From Pseudeuparius sepicola (Eukaryota; Arthropoda; Insecta; Coleoptera; Anthribidae), in contig OY987304.1 in NCBI GenBank assembly GCA_963920635.1, forward strand, positions 37,758,365 to 37,822,364: a stretch of 64,000 nt of DNA, read 5' to 3'. Below, one piece after another: positions 22,016-33,934 of this stretch (position 1 is its first letter; each line of letters starts with the position of its first letter). Under the pieces are notes generated by a model. It did not search any database and was not told the DNA's origin. It worked only from the letters and a program-made list of their open reading frames with translations. Both the position numbers and the translations under genes were made by a program.

Positions 22016-24099
22016 CCACTAACCATAGAAAATTCTTTTCTAAGCCAACGAATTCAAAATATTCAAAAACAAAAAAGTTATGGCCCATTTAAAAAACGCG
22101 AGAAAACAGTATCCGGTTTGTGACATTATAAACTTTTATTGAAAACTCAGCGACAGCTTAGCTATTTTTGTCTATCTATTCCAATGAATAAAGAACCTCA
22201 GGAAGGAGTCAAAGCTCTATGGATATTATAAAATACGTAAGACGGAAATCGCCCTGTGTAGGAATCAAGTTTTGACACAATATTGTATGGCTCTTTCCTG
22301 GCTTGCAAAACTAAATGTTTGAGGATAATAATCCATCGGTAAGTAATTTTGTAATATAAATTAACTTTTAAAGCCATGCACCAAAGTGGCATAGGCGTTT
22401 GTGTACGTACCTACTTCTTCATAATTGGAAATTTTAAATTATAATTGCTATATTATCAAGGATTCCTAAACATAAAGACATAAACGTGACTTATAATGTT
22501 TAGCCTGTATTGTAGGAACTGATTTTAGGAAAAATCAGGATTTCCACCTCGATTAGTTTGTTGAAACCACTCAATAAAGTGCACGCCGCTGCAAAACCGG
22601 AAACGGCATCGCGCCATACGCAGGAACTATTCCTGTCGCGCGTTTGATTCACTGATCTATTCAAAAATAATCTCAATATGGATTACGAGACGTAACTTTG
22701 ACTTAATGACCCCTGAACCCTGACTATGAAATAGATTAGAAGTGACTATACATAACGATCAATTATCTCGACTACACTTGACTTATAAATTTACAAATGG
22801 TAACATTAATAAAATACAAAATGATCGGCGACTTCCCCGTTTGATCTCGAAACACAAGACAAAAAAATATAATAGCCCGAAAGCTAGATAGCAAAAAAAA
22901 GGAACCGTGGTAAAGTCCACGTGCCTCGGGCAACTTAAGGGTTCGTTTTCCTAAATCTGTGCTAATAAACAAAATTACAACCAAATTATGGCCACAGCCT
23001 GCAGCGTGTAGCCCACAGAGGAAAGGGGTAACAGGCCTAGGTGAGAGTAGCTCAAGAAGTCGTCAAAATGACGTTATTAATAAGAAATTATTACAAATTG
23101 AGCAGCTACTCACCCAGACTGTGTTCCCAGGGGTCCTCTCCGTAGTTTCAACTGCAGCAGCTTGCTGTTGAACTCGAAAAATGCGTGTAAATCGTCCACT
23201 CAACAGCTTAATGCCACGTGCTTGCAAGACACATGTAAAAAAACAGAAAAACCAATTAGCACAGCGAAAATAAAGGCACACGCTATACAAAATCACTTAA
23301 GCCGACCATAAAGTGGGAAACTAGGCTTTGAAGGAGATTTTCACATGTAAATTTCCGCGACAGGAAATCCAAAGCAAAGTTTCACCTGACGCGAGTTTTA
23401 CCACGAGTGTTCGAAAGGGAAATGGCCTGATTTCTGTCGCCAGTTCTATTTATAACCTTTTCGGCCAGTATGACGACTTTCGGCTTATAGTAGCCTTTAG
23501 GAGGTTTTTGAAGCTAAAACCATTTAGAAAAACTGGAAGTGCCACAAGTGATAATCCAGATGACAGGTCACTGTCAATTCTGCCAAACTCTACAACTGAT
23601 ATTCGACCAGATAGAAGCGTCGAAGGCAAAGAGTGACGTTAAAACACGGAATCACCGTGGTCAATCGCAAACTGAATAAAGTGAATATTATCTTTATAAT
23701 TAACGTCAGACAGTGATTACAACAAGGTAATTGTTTTAGAAATACATACCTTCAATCGATGAATAAAATTTAAACACTCTTGCAACCGTCACATACCCTC
23801 TAATCAACAGTTTGGTTTAGTAACAACAAGGTAGGCAACTTATTATGCATCAGCTTGTATAGGTGGTTGCAGATAGCAGGGCAACATTTTTTTTAAAATG
23901 GTACGTGTATACGGGGGGTGACCAATGAATTGGAATTAAATAATGCATTTAAACGCTGTAACGGAAATTAGATAAAATTTTCGTTACAAACCATGGGTAA
24001 AAACTTCCAGTGTTTCATATCATGAATCCCTATATAGGAGTCTGCTCGCGTACCTAAATACCGTATTGAATTTTCTGCATCCGTTGCTGGTTTAAAGTC

Positions 24100-24370
24100 G
24101 ACGACTACTGTCGACCGGGCTCTCCCACTCATATACGTCGAAGCTGGAATAATTTCCCGGCGAAGCTTTGAAGATTTGTTGACCGTAAAATTCGCCGCAG
24201 GCAGTTTTAAAGTCGGCCGATTGATTTCGCCCGCTGTTTACGGCCCGATTGCAGATTCATGGGAAACAGTAATCGCTTTTCCAATACCCTCCCGGCGAGC
24301 GATACGTCAGTAGTAGGGAAAGAACGCTCGGTTGGATGTGCTGGCATATAGTAATAGTCGACACGCAAAG
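24100..24370. other. GC-richer non-repetitive block in the intron
   Basis: About 270 bp contain ACTGTCGACCGGGCTC, TCCCGGCGAAGC, GTCGGCCGATTG and CCCTCCCGGCGAGCG in an otherwise AT-rich intron. No protein domain or repeat partner was found. A cis-regulatory or conserved non-coding element is possible, as is old transposon sequence. Confidence 0.3.
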
Positions 24371-24608
24371 TTATCCGATAAGGCTGTTTTAGTTCATATT
24401 TCACTATGAATTTCCATTTATTTTCCCATTGCTTTGTACTAATAATTATCCAATAAGATGACGCCTTTCTTATAAAAAATCAACCAGTCATCTGCCTTTG
24501 CAACCTTTTGCAGAAAATGAATTTATCATTACATTGCCAAAATTTTCTAAATTATTCAACTGAAAATTATATTGCGGTATTGCTAGACAACCTAGTTGTA
24601 TAGTAGAT

Positions 24609-24679
24609 TCTGTAATGAGGTTAGAATTAAAAAAATTCGATACGAGTATCGAATGTTTTCATTCTAACCGAGTAACAGA
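24609..24679. repeat. Short hairpin element
   Basis: GAGGTTAGAAT and ATTCTAACCGAG flank an inner palindrome ATTCGATACGAGTATCGAAT. It is immediately left of the 24685 TIR element. Confidence 0.6.
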
Positions 24680-24684
24680 CTGTA

Positions 24685-25799
24685 TTTTCTCCACGACCAT
24701 TCGTGAATGTAATTTCAGGTGGAGTATTATCAAATTGCATATCAAAATCACCCGATTTTTCACTTTTTAACTTAAAACCCGTTCGAAAATACTTATTATG
24801 ACGCGCACCCCCACGCCGCTATTGTTGACAGCGAGGTTGACAGTCTTGAAATCCATGGCACTCTATGCTGTGTTTAGTTCGATTAGCGTATATTCATTCA
24901 TTGTCGAGGCCAACGATAAAGACAGGCCACGGCGCTAACGCACAATCGCGTAGTCACGTGACCAACTTAGTCCTATATAATGAAAGGCATTTTTGGAGAT
25001 AAGTAGAAAAACAAATTTCGTAACAATTTGGCAAGTTTTCTTTCATCTTTTACATTATTGGTTTTGTGCATCCAAGCTTTCTCTAATTGTTTTTTCAAAA
25101 TTTTCAACCTGCCTCAGCTGTTTTAGGCTGAGAGTTCAACGGCACTGCACTCACAATATTTTGGCACATTCTCAAAAATTGTTGGGACATCACCTTCCTT
25201 TAGCTTAGGTGATATTCTCTATAGGTATTTTCCTCCCACAACACATTTGTCCACTTTAATTATTGTTTCACTTTCTTGAAAATGTGTTAGCCACACATAC
25301 TTAAGGGTTTTTTAGAAATTAAATCTCAGTTGGGATTTGACGAATCCATTTTTGGCGGAAATTTTCATCCCGAGGCAAAACAAATGTTTGTTATGGCGAC
25401 ACTTTCTTCCTGGCTTTTGTAATATGTATAAATATAATATAAACAGACCCAATATTTGGTATTTAGGTTATTTTTTACGAAATAAAAATGAAAACTAACC
25501 TCAGTAGGTATACCTACTGTAAATATTGACGAGGTCTCAGTTGATCGGCAGCGTGAAAGACCGAATAGAAACCGTATCAGGGCGTGGGTCGAGAACGAAA
25601 ATCCTCGAGTCCGTTTCAACACTGATTTATATAATTTATTATTATTAGTACGAAATATTAGTATCCCTATTATACATGCAAAACACTCGAGAAGCAAGTA
25701 TTTAAGAATAAATCATCTCGCTCTAGAGTGAGAATTTTTAAGTTCTATTATTAAAAATGATTTTAGAATACTTACATTCACGAATGGTCGTGGAGAAAA
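24685..25799. mobile_element. 1.1-kb TIR element with perfect 28-bp inverted ends
   Basis: Bases 24685-24712 (starting TTTTCTCCACGACCATTC) and 25772-25799 are exact reverse complements. TA flanks both sides (24683-24684 and 25800-25801). The interior contains a GC-richer patch (24800-24960) and a 110-codon antisense open frame (25697-25365) without any recognised motif. The superfamily is not assigned. Confidence 0.75.
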
Positions 25800-26319
25800 T
25801 AAATTTATATCACAATTTATACCTGAATTGCTAAACTGTTTTTATTAGACCCTTGTTTAAATTTATGCATATTCAGTGTCTGTGGGTCACACTTTCCCGT
25901 CAAGTTGGGACCTAATATATGTGACTACAGCTTTTAGTATTCGGAAATAAGCTCATATTTAGAATGTAGGGGTAACTCTATAACTCGATTTTTAATTTTT
26001 ATGAATAAATTTATTTTGAAAAAAGTTCTAAACTTTCGAAATTTATAAATTTAAAATTGCAAAATTAACTTGGATATGTAAATTATTTCTTCTATCTTTA
26101 ATCGGCTTAGGCAAAACTTTTATGATGTCCCTATCTGATGTTAAAAGTAGATAACTTTTAACAATGAGTGTCAAAAGTGTTTTACTTTTAACCCTAATGT
26201 AATAAAATGACATTCAGACACTGAAAGCATGCGTTTAATATGATCCTTTTAATGGTCTTTGTATGTAGAAAAAATAGCGTATAAGTGCTAAAAGTTACAT
26301 TTTATTTTGTGATAGGGGA

Positions 26320-26990
26320 AATTTGGAACACGACGCCGAAGGCGGATCAATATCATTGTCCGAATTCTTGAGTACTGTATCTTCCATGGCAGAGTCACAG
26401 CTATTTGAACTATATTTTTCCCTTTTTCGTATTTTCGACATTCTTTTTTGGATTCTTTTTTCCTTTTTCCTTGTCTTCTGTTTGCAATACCTCTTGCGAG
26501 GTTGTTACTTCTGCACGTACGTCTACTTTTTCCTCTTAAATGTGGATTTTTTAGGTTTGCTTGACAGTATATAATAACAATTCCTTAAAGCTCAATCCAT
26601 ATATATTATTCACTAGGTCCGACTGGGGATCCCTCAATGTCAACAATTCGACAATCTTCAAAGTTATTTTCGTGGACCCTGTTTGCATTTGCGTCATCTT
26701 TTAATACTTCTTGTTGACTTTTTTTTATATCGTTTTAAAACTTCTCTGTCATACTTTTCTTCAGGAATTACATGAAGGTTGAACGGATAAATTCCCTCTT
26801 TTCTAAATCCGTTCCAATAAGTTCGGGAAAGACTTTCTTAGGAGTTCTTAGGCCAATATTTTTTCACGAGTTTTGAATCCCAACTGTCCTTTACAGACTT
26901 AAACACCGACATGTCTAAAGGCTGTAAAAGGTGACTCCGGGTGCGGGACCAACTTTAATATTGTGACTTCCATATCTCCTATATAGATAA
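26320..26990 (-). pseudogene. Pogo/CENP-B-type (DDE_1) transposase C-terminal remnant
   Basis: On the minus strand near 26930-26740, a frame reads LLQPLDMSVFKSVKDSWDSKL, then WNGFRKEGIYPFNLHVIPEEKYDREVL. This matches the end of the DDE_1 catalytic domain ('QPLDVSVF...W', 'GFRKTGIYPFNP...VPEEKF') of pogo-like transposases. Lysine/acidic-rich and Ser-rich sequence continues to about 26320 (SCDSAMEDTVL). Stops and frameshifts are frequent, and the catalytic aspartates of the core are not present. It is dead. Confidence 0.62.
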
Positions 26991-26999
26991 TTTGCTTCT

Positions 27000-27345
27000 T
27001 TGTGAAACTGCAATTATTAATTAAAAAAAAACATTCATTTCCGACTAAAACGGATGAAAGGATTCATAAATCATTAATTACTACTAATGATCAAAAAATG
27101 ACTATAAGGTGAAAAAAAAAAGTAATTGACACCTGTCTCGGTTAGAATGTTATACTGGGCGCTGTCAATAAGATACCTGGGTATCTTATTGACAGCACTC
27201 TGGATTGATTCAACTAAAACTCCCCAGATTCATATATCAACAACGAAATGAGATATTTTAGTTCCGTAAAAAAGGACTGGTAGAGCTCGTTGAAGACTCT
27301 ATTTAAATTGAATTTTTCTGTGGCTAATTGCAGAGGGCGCTGCGG
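27000..27345 (-). repeat. Flank of the pogo-like element, copy 1 with an insertion
   Basis: ATTAATTAAAAAAAAAC, TTCATAAAT, CGAAATGAGATATTTTAG, GGACTGGTAGAGCTCGTTGA and AGACTCTATTT occur in order. All recur at 34650-34850. Between them this copy has about 140 extra bases (27098-27240), including the palindrome 27161-27196. Confidence 0.6.
27161..27196. repeat. Perfect palindrome, 17-bp arms
   Basis: GCTGTCAATAAGATACC and its exact complement are separated by TG. The palindrome lies inside an insertion absent from the paralogous copy at 34650. Confidence 0.9.
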
Positions 27346-28510
27346 TCGAACAACATTTTTCGTTCGAAGTGACCTGGAACTGTCCTTCAATTTGAAATCT
27401 TTTGATAAACCAACAGTTTTTTAGTTATCGTAGTAGACAAACCTAAGGTTATTTCGAAAACTTAAAAGGATAAACTAAATTCCCTGAGGAGTTATTACAA
27501 CAATCCTAATAGTTCAGAGATGTTTTGTTATTTTAAATGTCGAAGGTGTCCCAAGGAACAATCCCACACCTCCCTTTGAGATTAAAAAAACTTTTGAAAC
27601 AAAAATTTTAGCTTATTACAAACAGTTTTTATGACTCATACTATGAATATGCAGGGCATTTTATAAAAGCCGAACAAACTTAACATACATTTTTTTAATG
27701 GGAACAACCCATACGTTTTTAGTTTTTCGAAATCTATTGTTCACTGCGGTTAAAATCTATTTAATTTGTCATTTAAACTGTAGAATGTTAGGTATTAGGT
27801 GTCATTTTAGATATTACCGACATTCGCATATAAAATATTTTTATTTTTAGAATTTCTGTAAAATCTCAAATAGCTTTAACATTGTAGAATTTTAATATGG
27901 CTTTACCTTTACCCTCATATCCAAGTTAAATAGTTTTAGTATAGAATTTGAAAATTAAATATTTCCAAAACGGTAAAAGATAAGTATTGCTATAAGGTTT
28001 TGTATCGTTGTAATGTTTTATACCGTTTTACGGCATTGACGAGTAGATTTGAAAAATTAAAAATATATGGATGTTCCCATTAAAACAACGTATATTTGGT
28101 TTGCCCCGATTTTAAGTAATGCCCTAAATATTTATAGTATGGGTCATAAAAATCTATTTATAATAAGCTACAACTTTAGTTTGAAAAGTTTTTTGTATCT
28201 CAAAAATTTAAAGACTTAAGGGTATGGGATTTTTTCTTGGAACACCCTGTATACTTAAAATGACAAAACAAAACAATTAATCTGCGTAAGAACTCCACAA
28301 AACATTAGTTTATATTTTTAGTTTTGGAAATAATCAAATAATCTTAGGATTGTCTATTAGTATATTATAGAGATTTTCTCCAATGCATGCACTGCCAAAT
28401 TTAAGCGTGATATATAACTAATGAATGTAACACATACTTTGCTTCAAATTGAAGGACAATTCGGATGCATCACTTTTCAAGGTCACTGCCAACGAAAAAT
28501 TTCCTTCGAA
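27345..28510. repeat. 1.2-kb imperfect inverted repeat spanning a transposon-like end
   Basis: Outer pairs are CGTTCGAAGTGACCT/AAGGTCACTGCCAACG and CTGTCCTTCAATTTGAA/TTCAAATTGAAGGACA. Middle pairs are GTTTTGTTATTTTAA/TTAAAATGACAAAAC and GGTGTCCCAAGG/TTGGAACACC. Inner pairs are AATGGGAACA/TGTTCCCATT and TATGACTCATACTATGAATAT with its mate. The order is consistent with one diverged palindrome centred near 27900. The right copy has a CCCTGTATA transposon-like end in the middle. Confidence 0.72.
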
Positions 28511-28724
28511 TGTGGCGCCAGCCATCTAGACTTTGCTACAGAATGTTCATGCAATGCTTTTAGACAGGCAGTTTTGCTTACTTTGTTTGTTTTCGTTCCA
28601 TAACCATGGCTTACCCTAACCAACTTCTTTGATATATGAACAGAAAAAATTCTGCATGCCATCTAACAGAAAATAACCCAGTAACCTACTTTTCCATTTT
28701 CCTACATACAGCTCCTCTTAAGTA

Positions 28725-29010
28725 CAAAGCAAACGCGGCGTAACCGCCAGCGTATTAAGCAATTCCCGATAGATCTGAGCCAGAAGTTGTCGCTCCCTAC
28801 CAACGCCCCGAGGGCAAACACGTCGGACAGGGACTGACTCGTCGAGAGTTATCGAGTGGTTTGTTTAGGGCTCTGGAGGAAGTCCGGGCCCGTTGCGGAA
28901 CTTAATTGCTGGCCCAAGTGCCGGTTCGGTTTGTGCATTTCGACGTCACGGTTCAGTTGGGAATCTCGCCCGAAATGCGGAGGGGAAACCAGATGACGTA
29001 AGTGGAGGAG
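28725..29010. other. GC-richer block in the intron, possible regulatory DNA
   Basis: About 285 bp are clearly richer in G/C than the flanks (GGCGTAACCGCCAGCG, CCCCGAGGGCAAACACG, GTCCGGGCCCGTTGCGG, TTTCGACGTCACGG). No coding frame with a domain and no repeat partner is seen. A TGACGTCA-like core (GACGTCAC, about 28940) is present. Regulatory function is only a suggestion. Confidence 0.3.
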
Positions 29011-29532
29011 AGCGTGAAGGAACGAAATTTTCTACGAGATGTTACTATCTGACATGTGTGTAAATCAGACTTTTTTAAACAACGAAATCATGAAAAATCT
29101 CTCTTGAAACTTCCAGGTTTCTTCTTGGGAAACTGGCCTCATGAGCTTTAGTGAGAGAGTCATGTTTTCTGACGGGTAGATCCCTTGATGTTGTTGGTTT
29201 GCTTCCCAATTTGTTCTTGCTTTTTAAATTAAAGTCGATTTTTGAAGGAGCAGTTGTCCCGCATTTTCGCCAGATGTGCAGATTTCGAAACTACGAAAAA
29301 TAATTGATATGAATATTAGTCGACCAACCGTCTGGATCGGCTGTTTTTCCAAATTCGCTAAGCGGAAAGGCTCACAGAAGCTCGCACCTCCGAATTTACT
29401 GAAATAGTCCCGTCCTCGCGAATTCTGAAGGCGAATAATAATTATTGTAATGTACTTGTTCTTGCTGGACAATAAAATTAGTTTGCCACGAAAGTGGCTA
29501 TATGCAAAATTTTCACGATGAATGATATCGGA

Positions 29533-29700
29533 CAATCGAAGTCGCCGGACTCAAATCCATGTGATTTTTTTGTGGTTTATTCGACTCCTGCAAATACATT
29601 CGAAGAGCTTCGTTAGAAGCAGCTGCAAATTACATTAAAAATGTCACATATTCTTCAGCAATTCACGTAATGGCTTGAGAAAAACATTTTCTTGCATGCA
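29533..29700 (+). pseudogene. Mariner-like transposase C-terminal remnant
   Basis: Frame 1 from about 29538 reads KSPDSNPCDFF, then TPANTFEELR, then a stop and LKMSH. 'SPDLxPCDFFLW' is the third catalytic Asp block of DD34D-type insect mariner-like transposases. The LWGHLK part is missing and the frame is broken. It is related to, but not the same copy as, the element at 39860-41311. Confidence 0.5.
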
Positions 29701-29870
29701 TATTATACCTAACCTACAAAAGTCCAAATTTTTTCGTCCACTAGTGCCACATTCTAGATCACAAACAACAATGAGTCATGATGACGTTCCAGTATTTAAT
29801 AAAATAAAATGTTGGTATATAGAAAATCAACTCAAATATTAGCACATCAAAAATGACGACCAAAACTCTA

Positions 29871-31795
29871 CAGGGCGATCCAAATTAAGTGCGAACTATT
29901 GACAAATCCGTTATTATTAAAACAAAATTAGCAAACTACCTAGATACAAAGTTTCCTCTTAAAAAAGTCTTGGAATTATTGTCTTGAAAATAAGCGAGAA
30001 ATGTATTCAAGAACGAGGAGTTTTGAACATTTTCAGAAGGCGAATCAGCGGCTTTAAAATGAATAAAGTTTTCATTGTTGTTGTTTGCTTATTCAATTCA
30101 TCGAATTGATAAGTACAATGGAAGTCGCACAGGTACCACTTTCATTGTTGTTTGGGGCAGCCAACTCTAGAGAGAGATAGGTTTCAAAAGGCAATAAGTA
30201 AGACAAGGACGCCTAATGAACGTGTCAGCTGATTCAGGCAAAGGAGGTATATAGGGATGTTGCATATTAATGGGCGAATTTAATGGGCATGTTCCGTAAT
30301 TCTCTTTATTGTATGATCTGTATTCCGAAATTCGGGGCTTGTTTGTAGGAATGAGAATTTTTCTATATAACCACAATTATGTAAATATTGCATAGAAAAA
30401 AGTAGTGAATTGATTAAGAAAATTACCTACATGGCAATTGTATGTACCTGGAAGTAAATTGAGACAAATAAAATACAAAGTATACAAGGTATACATTTTC
30501 AACTTTAATTACTTATCTTAATTGATTTATTAATTTTAAAATTCAATAGGAAAAGCATGTAAGACAGGTAGCTTTTACATATTTTTATGTAATTTTTAAT
30601 GTTTAGGCATCTAACAAAAAGAATTACAAATAATTACCTTATTAAAAGGACCAGAACCTCAAAATTAATTCCATCTTTGACTACGAAGAGCTAGGTTCAT
30701 TAGCACAATATTCTGCCAGTTTTTCCCGTGATAGTTTCTATCATGACTTGGAAAATAAAAAACTGTAGTAATTACATACTTTTTTAAGTTTGCGCTGCCC
30801 AAAATTCTCTATGAAATTGCTCTCAATAAAGTGTTGACTACAAATGCAAGTAAATACTTATAGACAGTACAAAATTTTTCCTTTTTATTGCTGCAATCCA
30901 CTTGTCCCTAATATCACCTTATCTCTTGGAAAACTGCAAAGTTATTAGCAAAGATTTTTAAGACTTAAAATGAAAAGAAACCCCTCTTTTCTTATTCTTT
31001 CCGACCCGTTTGGTACATCCAAATACACAACAGGAGTTGACCATCTTTTTGTAATTTACAACTTAAAAAGAAAGAATATAGCCACATAGCTAAATCAAAT
31101 TTTCTCTCCGATCTAAAAATATAATAGTTGTACTGGATAACAAGGTTAGGACTAACCTAACCTTGTTATCCAGTACAACTATTAAAGATACTAAGGACGT
31201 GAAAACTGTATTTAAAAATATAATATTAAACCAAACACCAACTAAGAAAACTCAAGGCCGTTTTATACGAAACTGCCACCACGACACGAACTCAAATCAA
31301 ATATAAAAAATAATACAATAATAATTACTCCTATTCGCATTGGGACTGAAGGAAAATTAAAATGACGTTTGACAACGGAACTCGTTTGAAGCACAGGACA
31401 CAAAACAAAATATAAAGTTAGGACAAACACCTCTTTTGTGTTATGTGGTTTTTGCCGGAATCAGCTGATTTATTTACTATTTCACTTACTCAAGTTTGGC
31501 TGCCAGTTTCTCTCTCTACACTCCTTCCATCTACTTGTCATTTCAATGATTCAATTATGTTCTCTCCCTGTTAATATTTAGTTTCTATTGTCCCTAATAA
31601 CTTCACTAAATTATTGTCATTTGTTTCTATAGCCTATATATTTGTCAAATACTCAGAAAAGCGATATTCGATTTTGTTCCGAATACCTCATCTTAATGAA
31701 CATTATATATTCTCCCAGTTTGCTAATTTAACCTATTTTGTATCTTAAATAATAACGGAGTTAGCAATGGTACACATTTAATTTGGATCACCCTG
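29871..31795. mobile_element. 1.9-kb element with long inverted ends, CAGGGCGATCC/GGATCACCCTG
   Basis: The left end CAGGGCGATCCAAATTAAGT, then CCGTTATTATT and AATTAGCAAACT, is mirrored at 31700-31795 in order. TA flanks both ends (29869-29870, 31796-31797). Sub-terminal phrases such as CAGCTGATTC-GGCAAA and AGAGAGAGA also recur inverted (30160-30240 and 31450-31525). No transposase domain is seen. It carries the 61-bp palindrome 31123-31183. Confidence 0.75.
31123..31183. repeat. Perfect palindrome with 27-bp arms and 7-nt loop
   Basis: The left arm 31123-31149 (TACTGGATAACAAGGTTAG core) and right arm 31157-31183 are exact reverse complements around GACTAAC. It lies in the middle of the 29871-31795 element and could extrude as a cruciform or be a nested minimal foldback. 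Confidence 0.92.
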
Positions 31796-32029
31796 TAGAA
31801 AGGACTGGTTTGCTGGCCACATCAATAATAAAGTACCTAGGTACTTGCTTTTTAATAAAAAAAATCAACATTATTGCAGAGGACATAAAAGCAAAGCTTT
31901 TCAGGGTTTATGATTTCTCTTTAGGTTCGTTTTATATTGTTAAGTGTTATTATGTTACAAAGTCAATTCTAGGCACTCAGGTATAATCAATAATTAGTGT
32001 AAGGTTGTTCAAAACTAAGAATTACAGTG

Positions 32030-32250
32030 TTTAACTCCCTAACAAATAGGTCAGCAGCTGTCGGAAGTGTTTGTTCTCGGCCCCTGAGAAATGAAGTTGC
32101 CTGGAGTGGAAACTCTCGACTTATTGGTAGTTAAGATTCGGTATTTGCTTTGTACTCCAAGCTGTTACATTGCTATAGGAGAATGTTTTGCAGCTTAGTT
32201 GTAGGCACAAGTTTCCACGGAGGAGTATTTGGTATTCATTAACGATAATT
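32030..32250 (+). repeat. Repeat family R4, copy 1
   Basis: TTAACTCC, AACAAATAGGTCAGCAGCTG, GTCGGAAGTGTTTGTTCTCG and AAATGAAGTTGCCTGGAG recur in order at 33170-33310, about 1.14 kb away in the same orientation. It is non-coding. Confidence 0.5.
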
Positions 32251-33169
32251 CGCTATTTTTGGCTTCGAAAACTGCGTTTTAATTCCTTCTAGAGAAAAGA
32301 GTCTTCCCAAGAAAAGTCATTAGTGTCATTATTAGCCGATTTTGGGCAGGTACGAATAAGATATAATATATCCTCCTTTACCAGCAAAAAATTCCGGATA
32401 TAACCAGAAGGAAACGCTTGCCCAAGTAAGATTTTTTTATTAATAATTTATGACGTAATGTGATATCAGAATTGTTTTTTTTTTTTGGCTTAGAAACTCG
32501 CCATAAAAATATGAAATGGTGCGATGGGGGTGTTAGTAAGTGGGGCAACGGTATATAATAGCAGTTTTTATTCCAAACCGGCCAAAAGTGTGTAGTAATT
32601 TGAGAACAACCCAAGTATGTTTTCTAGTAGAAAGAAACTGTTTTTATTATTAGAAGCACCTTACAAAATTTAGAATACAATGTTAATGGGCAAGCTGTAT
32701 TTTTTTTATGAAAAAAAAATATTTTTTTAAGAAAATGGGACACACCCGCTGCAAAATGTACTTTAGAAATATTTTCTTTTTCAAATAAATCCGCACTGGA
32801 GGCTTATGGATCTATCCTATTTTAACTTTCGTCACACATCATTAAGGATTTCTTTTTGAAGTTTCTCGGGTCGACTATTTTTTATAGTTATACAGGAATT
32901 CTACATATTACTACCAAATATAAAAATGTACCTAATGTACTTATCGGCTCGTTGAGTCGTAAATAATATAAGAAATCATTAAATAACCTATAATAACCTG
33001 TAACCGAAACCGATTAATGTAATAACGAAGCTTCCATCCGATATTCTTCAAAACTACTGAAATGGTTCATCAAATATTAAATTGTTATTCTGCATGTAAA
33101 TTTCCCACTTGACGATTTACATTTTATAAAAGTGGAAATGCCTTTAGGCCACCTGAACAATTACCGCGC

Positions 33170-33310
33170 GTTTAACTCTTTCACAAACAACTGATGGGTC
33201 TGTCGAAGTGTTTACTCTTGCCCTCCACAAAATGAAGTTGCCTTCGAGCAGCGGCAACTCCCACTGTCGGAGCGAAATATTTACCGAGTACTTCACGTTG
33301 TTATTTTGCA
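33170..33310 (+). repeat. Repeat family R4, copy 2
   Basis: TTAACTCTTTCACAAACAAC, GTCGAAGTGTTTACTCTTG and AAATGAAGTTGCCTTCGAG correspond to the copy at 32030. Divergence is considerable. Confidence 0.5.
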
Positions 33311-33830
33311 GGGGAATGATTATTAGAAAAAATACGTTCCACAAGCACTTACATGCCTATAAGCGCAGCGCTTACTTCCACATTTCCTGTTTAGTCTGAA
33401 ATCCATGACTGCGTGGAAAAATATTTTGATAATAGGGTTGTTCCAGTTTTTTATTTGCGGTTTGAAAATAACTAGTATCACTGAATGCACGTTGGCGGGC
33501 AGCAATTGGAGCATTTACTTGACTAATAAATAAGTTTTAAAGTAAAATTAAATAGATTTTTGCATTTTTCGTCAGACATTATTGTTGGAGTTTCAACGCT
33601 CCATATTTTCTAAAAGAGTGGATCGATTTTCAAAAACTAAGCAGCACTGTATAGGGAATGAGAAGCCCCTTCTAATGAGGTATCACATGACCCCCTTTCC
33701 CATTTGAAAAAAATTGTGGTATGATACCTCTACTTAGGGGGTTGAAGGTTTTACTATGGCGTTTGCGTCAAAATGTGTCCCCTTGACAAACAAACTTGAC
33801 GTGTTTTTGGATTTTGCCGAAATAGTATAT

Positions 33831-33934
33831 TTCATTACGAGTCTGGAAATAAAGATTTTTCCGTGCGCGCGTGAACAGCCGAACACGGGAAGTCATGCAA
33901 GCACGGAAAAATCTATTTCTGGACGTGTAATGAA
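33831..33934. repeat. Hairpin element of about 104 bp
   Basis: TTCATTACGAGTCTGGAAAT, then AAGATTTTTCCGTGC, pairs with GCACGGAAAAATCTATTTC, then TGGACGTGTAATGAA, around a GC-rich loop. This is a foldback MITE-like structure. Confidence 0.7.

Noticed and set aside
25365..25697. 110-codon antisense open frame
   Set aside because: No recognisable motif, AT-driven composition, and it lies inside a TIR element without splice or start context.
26323..26574. 83-codon + strand hydrophobic open frame
   Set aside because: The antisense strand encodes the Lys/Ser-rich tail of the pogo-like transposase; the hydrophobic reading is its shadow.
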